A stretch of DNA of 64,000 nt, taken from contig NZ_CP136693.1 in the NCBI RefSeq assembly GCF_032922745.1, positions 1,054,001 through 1,118,000 of the forward strand, in the 5' to 3' direction. The stretch is from Marinobacter salarius (lineage in GTDB: Bacteria > Pseudomonadota > Gammaproteobacteria > Pseudomonadales > Oleiphilaceae). Each line of letters opens with the position of its first letter. Position 1 is the first letter of the stretch. The translations under genes were made by a program, and so were the position numbers. A model generated the notes under the pieces. The model saw only the letters and a program-made list of their open reading frames with translations, made no database searches and was not told the DNA's origin. Below are positions 51,391 to 61,078 of this stretch, one piece after another.

Positions 51391-52350
51391 TCAAACTGGC
51401 TCTGCAGCCCGGTGTTCGCCACGCAGAAGCGTAACGTCGGCCCTGGGTGGCGCACCGAACAGGCGGCTGTACTCGCGGCTGAAATGCGAAGGGCTTTCGT
51501 AACCCACCCGATAGCTTGCGGTGGCAGCCTCAAGCCCCTCGGTCAGCATCAGACGCCGGGCCTCATGCAGGCGCAGCTTCTTCTGGAACTGCAGTGGCGA
51601 CATCCGGGTCACCTGCTTGAAACTGTGGTACAGGGTGGACTCGCTCATATTGGCCGCTTCCGCCAGTTCACTGATTCGTAGCGGTTCGGCGTAATGATCC
51701 TTCAACGTCGAGATAACCGTGGAAATGCGGTGAGCCTGGGAATCGGTGGCGGCAAACTTGCGCATCCGTGACCCCATTTCGCCAACCAGTGCGCGATAGA
51801 TGATTTCCCGCCGAGCCAGGGGCGCCAGAATAGGAATATCACCTGGCGAATCCAGCAGGCTGAGCAGCCGGTAGAGCGCACTCTGCATCCGCTCATCCAT
51901 CGACGACATGCACAGGCCACACTGTACTTCCGGGCAAGATTCGTTGGAGTGTAGCGGGGGAGCCTTGTCGCCCAGTTCGAGCACCAGCTCCGCTACTTCC
52001 TGGGGGTCTACCTTGAGCTTTACCGCCAGATAGGGGTGGTCCTCGGAGGCATCGATAATTCGTCCCAGTACTGGCAGATGCACCGAACTGGCCAAGTAGG
52101 TCAGTGGCTGGTAGGTGATCTCGCGGTCGCCCAGTTGGATGGTCTTGGTGCCCTGAATCACGAAACACAGTGAAGGTTCATAGACACTGGAACCACAGCT
52201 GGAAGGTTCGTCGCAGCGGATCAACTCCAGGCCATCAATGGCTGAACCCTGAATGCCCTGGTGTGTCGTCCATTGGCTGGCGACACGGGCGAGCTGTTGC
52301 TGCAGATTGAGCGTGAGATTTCCGGAAATCTCAGGAACGTTGGCAGTCAT
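51391..52350 (-). CDS. AraC-family transcriptional regulator
   Basis: 319 residues. An N-terminal AraC_N-type cupin (about 40-190, with PSLCFVIQGTKTIQLGDR and YLASSVHLPVLG) and a C-terminal pair of helix-turn-helix motifs (LRISELAEAANMSESTLYHSFK, ASYRVGYESPSHFSREYSRLFG). The effector is unknown. It is divergent from the RND pump across 415 bases and could regulate it, but the pump promoter carries a SoxR site instead. Confidence 0.9.
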   Translation of the reverse strand: MTANVPEISGNLTLNLQQQLARVASQWTTHQGIQGSAIDGLELIRCDEPSSCGSSVYEPSLCFVIQGTKTIQLGDREITYQPLTYLASSVHLPVLGRIIDASEDHPYLAVKLKVDPQEVAELVLELGDKAPPLHSNESCPEVQCGLCMSSMDERMQSALYRLLSLLDSPGDIPILAPLARREIIYRALVGEMGSRMRKFAATDSQAHRISTVISTLKDHYAEPLRISELAEAANMSESTLYHSFKQVTRMSPLQFQKKLRLHEARRLMLTEGLEAATASYRVGYESPSHFSREYSRLFGAPPRADVTLLRGEHRAAEPV

Positions 52351-52765
52351 CGGTGGGTCTCCCTTTGGCTGCAGTATAATCCTTCATAACCTGAACTGTA
52401 CGGGTTCTCAGGCATTTTCTGCAGGATCAGGCAATGACCACGCAGAAATTGGCAACCCGGCCTCTCCGGCATAAACCATGCCGGCAGAATCGGGCAAGCT
52501 TCCCGCAGTAACCCGATACCGCTTTACGCCTTCCACTGGATATTGTTGTGCTCCCGTTGGGTAAACATTACCCGATCCGATAAACCGGCGCTATGTCATC
52601 CATAGCCAGCATCTCGATTCAAGGTTATTGACCTCAAGCTAACTTGAGGAAATAAGCTTCGTGTCGAATTCGTTGTACCCCAAGCGACTTAACAAGCGAT
52701 CCAACCGATTACTTGGCAAAAACGGGAACGCCCACAAGGCGAACCCGATAGCGGAGCGAGAAACC
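52351..52765. other. 415-base divergent region with SoxR-controlled promoter and leader
   Basis: Between the AraC gene and the RND adaptor. It holds the SoxR promoter at 52628-52658. The stretch 52661-52765 is open in frame with the adaptor, but it would start before the expected transcription start, so it is read as leader. A GCCGG/CCGGC-type dyad occurs near 52470-52495. No gene is seen. Confidence 0.6.
52628..52658 (+). promoter_or_regulatory. SoxR box within a 19-base-spacer promoter for the RND pump
   Basis: CCTCAAGCTAACTTGAGG at 52632-52649 is a perfect seven-base dyad with a four-base centre and differs from the classic soxS operator (centre TTAA) by one base. TTGACC at 52628-52633 is a -35, and 19 bases later TAAGCT at 52653-52658 is a weak -10, the stretched spacing used by MerR-family activators. 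SoxR activates such promoters when its [2Fe-2S] cluster is oxidised by redox-cycling compounds. No soxR gene is in the window. Confidence 0.88.
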
Positions 52766-53956
52766 ATGGAAAGTCTGACTGCAAAACCGTTCAGAGGGTC
52801 TGGCCGTTTACTGGGCCTGGCTGTAGCGATCACTGTTTTATTGACCGGCTGCGAGGCGCAAAGCGATGAAGCTGCAAGCATGCCGCCTCCGCCGGAGGTG
52901 GATGTGGCTGAAGTGGTCGTGGAACCGGTCACTCTCTGGGAATCATTCACAGGCCGTGTGGCATCGCCGGAAACGGTGGACTTGCGGCCCCGCGTCAGTG
53001 GCTACATCGACAAGGTGGCCTTTGAGGAAGGCGAACTGGTGCAGGCCGGCGAGCTGTTGTTCCAGATAGATCCACGTCCGTACGAAGCCCAAAAGCAGGC
53101 GGCGAGTGCCGAACTGGCGCTGGCCAACAGCCAGCTTGATCTGGCCAGAAGTGAAGCCGGCCGGGCCAAGACGCTGCTGGAAAGCCGGGCAATATCCCGT
53201 GAGGAATACGATCAGCGCAATACCGCGTTGATGAGCGCCCGGGCCCGTGTACAGGCTGCCCAGGCCGCGCTGGATACCGCCGAGCTGAACCTGCAGTACA
53301 CCCGTGTAACTGCACCTGTCAGTGGACGGACTGGCAGGGCCCTGGTGACCCAGGGCAACCTGGCGAACGCCGACCAGAGCCTGCTCACCACGGTAGTTTC
53401 GGTAGACCCGGTGCACGTGTATTTCGAGGCCGATGAGCAATCGGCGTTTAGTAGCCAGCAGCTGCTTGCCAATGGTCAGCCCAGGGATGTGCGCATTTCA
53501 CTGGGTGGCGAGGATGGCCGTCAGTACCAGGGCGAGCTGGATTTCGTCGACAATCACCTGAATCCGGGGACCGGCACCCTGCAGTACCGTGCCGTGCTCA
53601 ACAACCCGGACGGTCTGATCAAGCCCGGCCAGTTTGCCCGTGTGGAAATGCCCGTGGCCGAGCTGGACCAGGCACTGCTGGTCAACCGCAAGGCGGTGCT
53701 GACCGATCAGGACCGTCGTTTCGTCTACGTGGTGGATGAACAGGATCGGGTTGCGCCCCGGCAGGTCACTACTGGCCGTCAGGTGGATGATCTCCAGGTG
53801 ATCCGTGAAGGTCTCAACCATGGCGATCTTGTGATCATCAATGGTGTGCAGAAGGTGTTTGGCGCTGGTATGCAAGTCAAGCCGCAGCTGGTTGCCATGA
53901 AAGAATCCGACCAGGGAGAAGGCGCCGTTGCCGTCGCCCAGGAGCTGGCGCAATGA
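52766..53956 (+). CDS. RND efflux periplasmic adaptor (MexA/AcrA type)
   Basis: 396 residues. Lipoprotein signal with LLTGC near residue 30. Barrel and lipoyl halves (VDLRPRVSGYIDKVAFEEGELVQAGELLFQIDPRPYEA) flank a helical hairpin (about 95-160), and APVSGRTGRALVTQGNLA closes the second lipoyl half. It links the inner membrane pump to the outer membrane channel. The ATG at 52766 has GGAG about nine bases before it and lies downstream of the SoxR promoter start. Its TGA overlaps the pump ATG. Confidence 0.92.
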   Translation: MESLTAKPFRGSGRLLGLAVAITVLLTGCEAQSDEAASMPPPPEVDVAEVVVEPVTLWESFTGRVASPETVDLRPRVSGYIDKVAFEEGELVQAGELLFQIDPRPYEAQKQAASAELALANSQLDLARSEAGRAKTLLESRAISREEYDQRNTALMSARARVQAAQAALDTAELNLQYTRVTAPVSGRTGRALVTQGNLANADQSLLTTVVSVDPVHVYFEADEQSAFSSQQLLANGQPRDVRISLGGEDGRQYQGELDFVDNHLNPGTGTLQYRAVLNNPDGLIKPGQFARVEMPVAELDQALLVNRKAVLTDQDRRFVYVVDEQDRVAPRQVTTGRQVDDLQVIREGLNHGDLVIINGVQKVFGAGMQVKPQLVAMKESDQGEGAVAVAQELAQ

Positions 53957-56900
53957 ATATCTCCCGATTCTTTGTCGACCGGCCGATATTTGCGGCGGTG
54001 CTGTCCATCATCATCTTTGCCATCGGGTTGATTTCGATTCCGAACCTGCCGGTCAGCGAGTACCCGGAAGTGGTGCCTCCGTCGGTGGTCGTGCGCACCG
54101 TCTACCCCGGCGCCAACCCCAAGGAGATTGCCGAAACCGTGGCCACACCGCTGGAAGAAGCCATCAGTGGTGTCGAAGACATGATGTACTTCAAGTCCGT
54201 GGCGGGCTCGGACGGCGTTCTTCAGATGACCGTCACCTTCCGGCCAGGCACCGACGCCGAGGAGGCCACCGTACGGGTGCAAAACCGTGTCAGCCAGGCC
54301 CAGGCCCGGCTGCCGGAGGAGGTGCGGCGGCAGGGCGTGACCACCCAGAAGCAGTCGCCCACGTTCCTGATGGTGGTGCACCTGACATCACCGAGCGGCA
54401 CCTACGATACGCTCTACCTGCGTAATTACGCGCGGTTGCATGTGCGCGACCGGCTGGCCCGGATCCAGGGTGTTGGCGACGCGCAGATATTCGGTGGCGG
54501 TGATTACGCCATGCGCGCCTGGCTGGACCCGGACCGTATTGCGGCCCGTGGCTTGACGGCGAGCGATGTCGTCCGCGCCATGCGTGAACAGAACGTACAG
54601 GTGTCTGCCGGCCAGATTGGCGCGGAACCGGTGCCGGACAGCGACTTCCTGACACTGATCAACGCCCGTGGCCGACTTGAAACCGTGGAAGAGTTTGGTG
54701 ACATCGTGCTCAAGCGCGGTGACAGCGGCGAGATTCTGCGCCTGGAAGACGTGGCCCGGTTGGAAATGGGGGCCGGTGACTACACCCTGCGCTCGCAACT
54801 GGATGGCAAGGATGCGGTGGCCCTGGGTGTTTTCCAGGCGCCGGGCGCAAACGCCCTGGAGATCCGCGACGAAGTGATCGCCACCATGGATGAACTGTCT
54901 GCCCGCTTCCCGCAAGGGGTGGAGTATGAGGCGGTTTACGATACTACGATCTTCGTCAGCGATTCCATCAAGGCGGTCATTGCCACCCTTCTGGAGGCGG
55001 TGTTGCTGGTGGTACTGGTGGTCACGCTGTTCCTGCAGACCTGGCGGGCGTCGATTATCCCGTTGCTGGCGGTACCAGTGTCGGTCATTGGCACCTTCGG
55101 CGCACTATACCTGTTGGGCTACTCCATCAATACCCTGACGCTGTTCGGCCTGGTGCTCGCGATTGGCATCGTGGTGGACGACGCCATCGTGGTGGTGGAG
55201 AACGTCGAGCGTAACATCGAGGAAGGCCTGAAACCGCTGGCGGCGGCTCATCAGGCCATGAAGGAGGTCTCTGGCCCTATCATTGCGATCGGTCTGGTGC
55301 TGTGCGCCGTGTTCATTCCCATGGCGTTCCTCTCCGGGGTTACCGGCCAGTTCTACCGGCAGTTTGCGGTGACCATTGCCATTTCCACGGTAATTTCCAC
55401 CATCAATTCGCTGACCCTGTCGCCGGCGCTGGCGGCGATGCTGCTGAAACCTCACAGCGCCCCCAAGGATCGGCTGCAGCGTGTGATCGACGCGTTGTTT
55501 GGTTGGCTGTTCCGGCCCTTTAACCGCTTCTTCAACGCCAGCGCCGAGAAGTATCAGGGTGGCGTGTCCAGCTCCCTGCGGCGGCGCGGTGCGGTGTTTG
55601 TGGTATACGCGCTGTTGCTGACAGGTACCGGGCTGATGTTCAAGGCGGTGCCGCCGGGCTTCATCCCCATCCAGGACAAGCTCTACCTGATGGCGGGCGT
55701 GAAACTGCCGGAAGGGGCCTCCCTGGAGCGTACCGATCAATTGCTCCAGAAAGTCACCGACATCGCCATGGAAACCGAAGGTGTGGCCAACGCCGTGGCA
55801 TTTCCCGGCCTGAACGCACTGCAGTTCACCAACACCTCCAACACCGGTGTGGTGTTCTTTCCCCTGAAACCGTTTGACGAGCGCAGTCTCAGTGCCGGGG
55901 AGATCAACGCCCAGATCAACCAGAGAATCAGTGGGCTGAAAGAAGGCTTTGCCTTCTCCTTCATGCCACCGCCGATCCTGGGCTTGGGTAATGGCTCCGG
56001 CTATCAGTTGTTCATCGAGGACCGTGGGAATCTCGGTTACGGGGCCCTGCAGAACGCGGTGATCCAGTTCCAGGGGGCCATCAGCCAGACACCGGGCATG
56101 GGGTATCCCATCACCAGTTACCAGGCCAATGTGCCGCAACTGGATGCGGAAGTGGACCGGCTCAAGGCCAAGGCCCAGGGCGTGCCCCTGACTGAAGTGT
56201 TCGACACCCTGCAGACCTACCTGGGGTCCACCTATGTCAACGACTTCAACCGGTTTGGCCGTACCTGGCAGGTCATCGCCCAGGCAGACGCCCCCTACCG
56301 CGACAGCGTGGAGGACATTGCCCGCCTGCGCACCCGTAACGACCAGGGCGAGATGGTGCCGATCGGCTCGATGGTGAACATTCGCCAGAGCTTCGGACCG
56401 GACCCGGTATTGCGTTATAACGGCTACCCCGCAGCGGATATCGCCGGGGAGGCGGACCCAAGGGTGCTGTCATCGGCCCAGGCCATGGATACGCTGACAG
56501 CGCTGGCGGACCAGGTGCTGCCTGCCGGAATGGCGTTTGAATGGACTGACCTGAGCTATCAGCAGGCCACCCAGGGTAATGCCGCGCTGGTGGTGTTCCC
56601 GCTTGCCATCCTGCTGGTGTTCCTGGTTTTGGCAGCGCTTTATGAGAGCTGGACCCTGCCGTTGGCGGTGATCCTCATCGTGCCCATGTGCATGCTCTCG
56701 GCATTGATCGGCGTGTGGTTTAGCGACGGGGACAACAATATCTTTGTCCAGGTGGGTCTGGTGGTGTTGATTGGCCTGGCCTGCAAGAACGCCATCCTGA
56801 TCGTGGAATTTGCCCGCGAGCTGGAGCTTCAGGGGCGGAGCATTGTGGAGGCGGCGCTGGAAGCCTGCCGGTTGCGGCTGCGGCCCATCATCATGACCTC

Positions 56901-57156
56901 CATCACCTTTACCGCAGCGGTTGTGCCCCTGGTGCTGGCCACCGGCGCGGGTGCCGAGGTGCGCGAGGCTCTGGGCACGGCCGTATTTGCCGGCATGATC
57001 GGGGTCACCCTGTTTGGCCTGTTCCTGACTCCGGTGTTCTACGTGGCGCTGCGCAAGCTCTCTGGAAGCCACCCGCTGAAGAGCCATCATACATCCACAC
57101 TGTCTTCCGATGACGGCGATAGCGAAGACGCATTGCCAGGAGGTAGCCATGCTTAA
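53953..57156 (+). CDS. RND multidrug efflux pump, HAE1 family (MexF-like)
   Basis: 1067 residues, twelve membrane helices and two large periplasmic loops. FVDRPIFAAVLSIIIF begins helix 1; helix 4 has GIVVDDAIVVVENVERN with the paired Asp of the proton relay; GLACKNAILIVEFARE lies in helix 10. The segment YPEVVPPSVVVRTVYPGANP near residue 35 is closer to MexF/MexI-type pumps than to AcrB by eye. It exports hydrophobic toxic compounds by proton antiport. Middle gene of the operon, overlapping both neighbours. Confidence 0.94.
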   Translation: MNISRFFVDRPIFAAVLSIIIFAIGLISIPNLPVSEYPEVVPPSVVVRTVYPGANPKEIAETVATPLEEAISGVEDMMYFKSVAGSDGVLQMTVTFRPGTDAEEATVRVQNRVSQAQARLPEEVRRQGVTTQKQSPTFLMVVHLTSPSGTYDTLYLRNYARLHVRDRLARIQGVGDAQIFGGGDYAMRAWLDPDRIAARGLTASDVVRAMREQNVQVSAGQIGAEPVPDSDFLTLINARGRLETVEEFGDIVLKRGDSGEILRLEDVARLEMGAGDYTLRSQLDGKDAVALGVFQAPGANALEIRDEVIATMDELSARFPQGVEYEAVYDTTIFVSDSIKAVIATLLEAVLLVVLVVTLFLQTWRASIIPLLAVPVSVIGTFGALYLLGYSINTLTLFGLVLAIGIVVDDAIVVVENVERNIEEGLKPLAAAHQAMKEVSGPIIAIGLVLCAVFIPMAFLSGVTGQFYRQFAVTIAISTVISTINSLTLSPALAAMLLKPHSAPKDRLQRVIDALFGWLFRPFNRFFNASAEKYQGGVSSSLRRRGAVFVVYALLLTGTGLMFKAVPPGFIPIQDKLYLMAGVKLPEGASLERTDQLLQKVTDIAMETEGVANAVAFPGLNALQFTNTSNTGVVFFPLKPFDERSLSAGEINAQINQRISGLKEGFAFSFMPPPILGLGNGSGYQLFIEDRGNLGYGALQNAVIQFQGAISQTPGMGYPITSYQANVPQLDAEVDRLKAKAQGVPLTEVFDTLQTYLGSTYVNDFNRFGRTWQVIAQADAPYRDSVEDIARLRTRNDQGEMVPIGSMVNIRQSFGPDPVLRYNGYPAADIAGEADPRVLSSAQAMDTLTALADQVLPAGMAFEWTDLSYQQATQGNAALVVFPLAILLVFLVLAALYESWTLPLAVILIVPMCMLSALIGVWFSDGDNNIFVQVGLVVLIGLACKNAILIVEFARELELQGRSIVEAALEACRLRLRPIIMTSITFTAAVVPLVLATGAGAEVREALGTAVFAGMIGVTLFGLFLTPVFYVALRKLSGSHPLKSHHTSTLSSDDGDSEDALPGGSHA

Positions 57157-58543
57157 AGTCATCACCATGACGGGGGCTCTGACCCTGTTAACAGGATGTG
57201 CCGTGGGCCCGGATTACCAGGCCCCGACGACACCGGAACCGAATGCGTTTTCGGAAGGGCGAACCATGGTTGCCGGTGGAACCGACCAGCAGCGTTTCTG
57301 GCAGGGATTTGATGATCCTTTGCTGGCACGCCTGATTGATGATGCCCTGGCCGCCAACCTCAGCCTGGAAGGCGCCGTCGCTCGCTATGAGCGCGCGGCC
57401 GCCCTGCTGTATGGCGCTGAGCGGGACCAATGGCCCAGCGTCACGGCCAGCGCCTCTGGCGCCGAACAGTACCTTGCGGATATTGAGCAATCTCCTCCCG
57501 GTGCCGGGCCAGAGCGGGTGCAGCGTTACCAGGCTGGCGTTGCCGCCAGTTGGGAGCTGGATCTGTTCGGGCGCCTTCGCCGTGCGACGGAGGCCCAAAG
57601 GGCGGAACTGGAGGCAGCCGGTGCCGATCTCGGTGCCGTTCAGGTAGCCATCGCGGGCCAGTTGGCCAGCAGCTATTTTGAGCTGCGAGGCCTTCAGCAG
57701 CAGTTTCAGGTCGCCCTGCAGAGTGTGGCTTTGCAGCAGCAGTCACTGGATATCGTGGAAGCCCGGGTAAAGGCCGGGCGTGGTACCGAGTTTGATCAGG
57801 TGCGTGCCCGTGCCCAACTGGAACGGACCCGGGCCGAATTGCCCACCCTGCAGGCGGGAATACGAGGGGCCATGCACCGCATTGCCGTGCTGACGGGCCA
57901 GCCGCCGATGGCGCTTGTCGATACGCTGTCACCTCGTGGAGCGCTGCCGGAAACCCTGCCGACGATTCCCGTGGATAGCCCGGGGGAAGTTCTGCGCCGC
58001 CGCCCGGATATCGCCGCTGCTGAGCGACGCCTGGCGGCCTCCACCGCCCGCATCGGGGTGGCCACCGCCGACCTGTTCCCTCGCTTTACCCTGAGCGGGC
58101 TAATCGGTTCCGTTGCCGGCGACACCAGCGATCTGTTCACCGGTCCGGCGGAAACCCGCCGCGTTGCCCTGGGCATTGACTGGACCTTCCTGGACCACGA
58201 CAGGGTCAAGGCCCGTATCGAGGCGGCAGGGGCCGATAGCCGTGCGGCATTGGCCAGCTACCAGCAAACGGTGCTGGAGGCCCTGGAAGAGGCAGAAACG
58301 CGATTGGTGCGCTATCAGCGAGCGCAACAGCGGGAAGAGCGGCTGGAACAGGCGATGAATAATGCCGAGCACGCCGTGGAACTGGCCCGGGCTCGCTATG
58401 AAGAAGGGTTTATCGGCTATTTCGAGGTGCTGACGGCGGAACAGGAGTTCACCGCCACCCGGGATGCGGCCGTGCGTAGCCGCACAGCGGTTACCCTGGC
58501 GATGGTGGATGTCTACCGCTCGCTGGTAGGTGCTCCGGGGTAA
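57149..58543 (+). CDS. Outer membrane efflux channel (OprM/TolC-type lipoprotein)
   Basis: 464 residues. Lipoprotein signal LLTGCAVGPDY at residues about 12-22, then two repeated outer membrane efflux domains with long helices (LVALRR-like SYFELRGLQQQFQVALQSV; RYEEGFIGYFEVLTAEQEF) and RRRPDIAAAERRLAASTARIGVATADLFPRF between them, typical of NodT-type factors. AGGAGG lies five bases before the ATG at 57149, inside the pump gene. It completes the tripartite pump. Confidence 0.92.
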   Translation: MLKVITMTGALTLLTGCAVGPDYQAPTTPEPNAFSEGRTMVAGGTDQQRFWQGFDDPLLARLIDDALAANLSLEGAVARYERAAALLYGAERDQWPSVTASASGAEQYLADIEQSPPGAGPERVQRYQAGVAASWELDLFGRLRRATEAQRAELEAAGADLGAVQVAIAGQLASSYFELRGLQQQFQVALQSVALQQQSLDIVEARVKAGRGTEFDQVRARAQLERTRAELPTLQAGIRGAMHRIAVLTGQPPMALVDTLSPRGALPETLPTIPVDSPGEVLRRRPDIAAAERRLAASTARIGVATADLFPRFTLSGLIGSVAGDTSDLFTGPAETRRVALGIDWTFLDHDRVKARIEAAGADSRAALASYQQTVLEALEEAETRLVRYQRAQQREERLEQAMNNAEHAVELARARYEEGFIGYFEVLTAEQEFTATRDAAVRSRTAVTLAMVDVYRSLVGAPG

Positions 58544-58567
58544 GTGTAAGTATCCCGGCGATCCTGA

Positions 58568-59305
58568 TCACTTCATCTCGAAGCCCTTGCCACGCAGGAA
58601 ATCCCGCATGTGGGGGCGCAACTTGGATGTAAACAGTGGTTTCAGCTGTTGCGACCAGTTGGTGTCCTTGGTGCCCCCGGTGCGGGCCTGGTAATAGGTG
58701 TTCATAGTGGTGTCGAATTCCGCCACCAGGTCCGCATCGCGTTCGCCCTGGTAATAATCCTCTTTAAGGATGGACGCCAGTGGCAGTCTCGGTTTCACCT
58801 CCGGAGCCTGGTCCGGATACCCCAGGCACATACCGAACACCGGATATACATGCTCCGGCAGACGTAGTAATTCGCTGACTTCCGCTGGGTTGTTACGAAT
58901 GCCCCCGATATAACACAGGCCCAGCCCCGCCGATTCCGCTGCGGTGGCAACGTTCTGGGCCACCAGGGCAGTATCGATGCTGGCCACCAGCAACTGCTCG
59001 GTCATCCCGCGGACCACCTCGGCACCTGCGCGCTCTGCGGCATCCGTGGCCCGTTTCATGTCCGCGCAGAACACCAGAAAATCCGAACTTTCCGCCACAT
59101 AGCGTTGGCCACCACTCAACTCGGCCAGGGCCTCACGGTTCTTTGGATCGACCACGTGGATAATGGAGTAGGCCTGCACATGGCTGGACGTAGCGGCGCT
59201 CTGGCCGGCCCGAATCAGTTCCTCGAAGAGCTCGCGGGGAATCCTGCGGTTCTGGAACTTGCGGATTGAACGGTGTGATTTAAGAAGCTCAATGGTGGGA
59301 TTCAT
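58568..59305 (-). CDS. NADPH-dependent nitroreductase, NfsA-like
   Basis: 245 residues of the FMN nitroreductase fold. LLKSHRSIRKFQNRRIP at the N-terminus binds FMN, and AGQSAATSSHVQAYSIIHV, AAESAGLGLCYIGGIRNNP and VFGMCLGYPD are NfsA/Frp blocks. These enzymes reduce nitroaromatics and quinones by two electrons with NADPH. It is convergent with the efflux operon; NfsA genes are often redox-stress regulated, which fits the SoxR-controlled neighbour (inference). The ATG at 59305 is chosen for the family N-terminus. Confidence 0.9.
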   Translation of the reverse strand: MNPTIELLKSHRSIRKFQNRRIPRELFEELIRAGQSAATSSHVQAYSIIHVVDPKNREALAELSGGQRYVAESSDFLVFCADMKRATDAAERAGAEVVRGMTEQLLVASIDTALVAQNVATAAESAGLGLCYIGGIRNNPAEVSELLRLPEHVYPVFGMCLGYPDQAPEVKPRLPLASILKEDYYQGERDADLVAEFDTTMNTYYQARTGGTKDTNWSQQLKPLFTSKLRPHMRDFLRGKGFEMK

Positions 59306-59470
59306 AGCGTCCTTCAGCATGACAACGGAAAGGCTTATCCTGCCATTGGCGGGCGATGATGGCAAAAGCTCTGGCCAAGCCCCGTCGGCGCGAGCGGTGC
59401 CTGGTTCAGAGACTTGAGCGATACTTTCACGTCGTCCAGGAAGTTGCCGATGGTGCCTCCGGGCTGGCGG

Positions 59471-60328
59471 TCAGAGGTGCTTCACAATGGCGCCCCCGAG
59501 GTCTCTGATAGCGCCATTGCGTGCATCAAAAGACGCACCGGTTTGCGTTATATAAATCGCGATCACCAGAGGCGGGCGATGGGGTGGCCACAGCACGGCA
59601 GTAATTGAACGGGAGCCGTGGCCGCCGGCTCCAGAACGGTCTCCGATTTTCCAGTCCAGTGGTATCGCAGCCCGGAGCAAGTTGTCACTGACACGGTTGC
59701 CTTTGAGCCACGTAACCAGAGTATCCCGGGAACCTTCGGATAGCGCCTCACCAAGTACCAATTTGCGGAGGTTAGCGACCATCGCCTTAGGACTTGTGGT
59801 ATCTCGCAGGTCACCCGGCGTGGCCTCATTGAGTGAGGTTTCCGTCCGGTCCAGCCGCGTAACGGTATCGCCCAGATCGCGTGCATACGCGGTAACGCCG
59901 TCGGGGCCATCAATGGCACCCAGTACCAGATTGGCGGCGGTGTTGTCGCTGGTGGCCATGGTCGCTTCACACAACTCCCGCAAACTCATGCCTGCCTCTT
60001 CCTCTGCACGTGTCTCAGTGACCGGTGAATAGGTCACCAGATCGTCCTTGCTGAAGATCACTCGCCGATCCAGATCAACAGTGCCGTTGTCCACCTTTGC
60101 CAGCAACGCCGCACAGGCCAGGGTTTTGAAGGTGCTTGTGATGGGGAAACGGTCATCGCCGTGATAGTCCCAGGATTCTCCACTCCCGGAATCATAGAGG
60201 GCGATGCCCACGCGTGCGTCCAGGCGCTGCTCCACGGTTTTCACCGACTCAAGCAACGGGTTGGCGTGGACCAGAGAAAGCGTGGAGGTCATCAACCAAA
60301 GGGCGAGCATTAACAGGGCGGAACGCAT
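59471..60328 (-). CDS. bla: Class A beta-lactamase, CARB/PSE-like
   Basis: 285 residues with a signal peptide (to about residue 22, VHA). All class A motifs are present: STFK (Ser70-x-x-Lys73), SDN (130-132), ETSLN containing Glu166 and Asn170, and RSG in place of KTG at 234-236. Arg at 234 is characteristic of carbenicillin-hydrolysing (CARB/PSE) enzymes. Periplasmic penicillinase activity is expected. Its ATG follows directly on the stop of the Tag-like gene, so the two are co-transcribed. No mobile element, integron cassette site or transposase lies near, so it looks chromosomal. Confidence 0.93.
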   Translation of the reverse strand: MRSALLMLALWLMTSTLSLVHANPLLESVKTVEQRLDARVGIALYDSGSGESWDYHGDDRFPITSTFKTLACAALLAKVDNGTVDLDRRVIFSKDDLVTYSPVTETRAEEEAGMSLRELCEATMATSDNTAANLVLGAIDGPDGVTAYARDLGDTVTRLDRTETSLNEATPGDLRDTTSPKAMVANLRKLVLGEALSEGSRDTLVTWLKGNRVSDNLLRAAIPLDWKIGDRSGAGGHGSRSITAVLWPPHRPPLVIAIYITQTGASFDARNGAIRDLGGAIVKHL

Positions 60329-60997
60329 CTAATCTCCCACTGAGTAAGACAGAATTCGCGACAGGTGGCTGTAGGGCAGGCCAGTTTCCTTGTGCCAGTC
60401 GTTGAAGGCCTGCTGTGCCTGCATCAAGGCTTTTTTGCTGCCGGGGCTGGCATCCAGCCGTTCCTCCCGGTACAACCCGGCGGCCACATCCGACGACAGG
60501 ATAAACCCATCCCAGCCTACCCGACGCAGGAAATACTGGGCGGTGTTGCCGCCAAGGCGGGCACCGTGGCGTTTGAACCACATCAGCAGGCCAACCTGAT
60601 CATGCGAAGGCCACTGGCTCAGGAAGGCTCCAAAGCCACCGTGCTCACGGGCGCCATCCACAATCATCCGGGCGTTGTCAGGCACCGTGCGAATTTTCTG
60701 CATGTTGCGCACAATGCGTTCATCCTGTGCCAGATCCTCCAGCACTTCTGGCGGAACCTGCTGCCAGTACAGCGGCACGAACCCCTTGAAGGCATCTTCA
60801 AATCCCGGCCATTTGTTCTCGATCACTCGCCACACGAAACCGGCCTTGAAGACGCACCGTGTGACCTCGGACAGGTAGTGGTCGTCACCCATGGCTTCAA
60901 GCTCACCGGGCGCCGCAACCCGGGGCAATATGGCGCGTAGCTCGACTTCGCCGCCTTTGCGGGCGGCTGCCTGATTGTAAATTCTGGAGAAGGACAT
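60329..60997 (-). CDS. DNA-3-methyladenine glycosylase I-like protein
   Basis: 222 residues of the Tag/HhH-GPD type: YLSEVTRCVFKAGFVWRVIENKWPGFEDAFKGF matches the Tag core, and NARMIVDGAREHGGFGAFLSQWP and GGNTAQYFLRRVGWDGFILS follow. Tag removes 3-methyladenine from DNA. The N-terminal Cys and C-terminal His/Cys of the E. coli zinc snap are not seen, so it is a divergent member. Upstream partner of the beta-lactamase gene with no gap. Confidence 0.8.
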   Translation of the reverse strand: MSFSRIYNQAAARKGGEVELRAILPRVAAPGELEAMGDDHYLSEVTRCVFKAGFVWRVIENKWPGFEDAFKGFVPLYWQQVPPEVLEDLAQDERIVRNMQKIRTVPDNARMIVDGAREHGGFGAFLSQWPSHDQVGLLMWFKRHGARLGGNTAQYFLRRVGWDGFILSSDVAAGLYREERLDASPGSKKALMQAQQAFNDWHKETGLPYSHLSRILSYSVGD

Positions 60998-61078
60998 CGT
61001 AATTTCCGGAATCCGGTTGTCGGGTTGAAGGCGTGTGGTCCACTATAAGGTAAATGGGTTCAATGAAGGAGCCAAGCC

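Noticed and set aside
52661..52765. Upstream extension of the RND adaptor frame as coding
   Set aside because: It would begin at about the expected transcription start of the SoxR promoter, has no ribosome binding site, and places 35 polar residues before the lipoprotein signal.
55105..56139. A 344-codon minus-strand frame inside the RND pump gene
   Set aside because: The pump frame carries all family motifs and the antisense frame has none.
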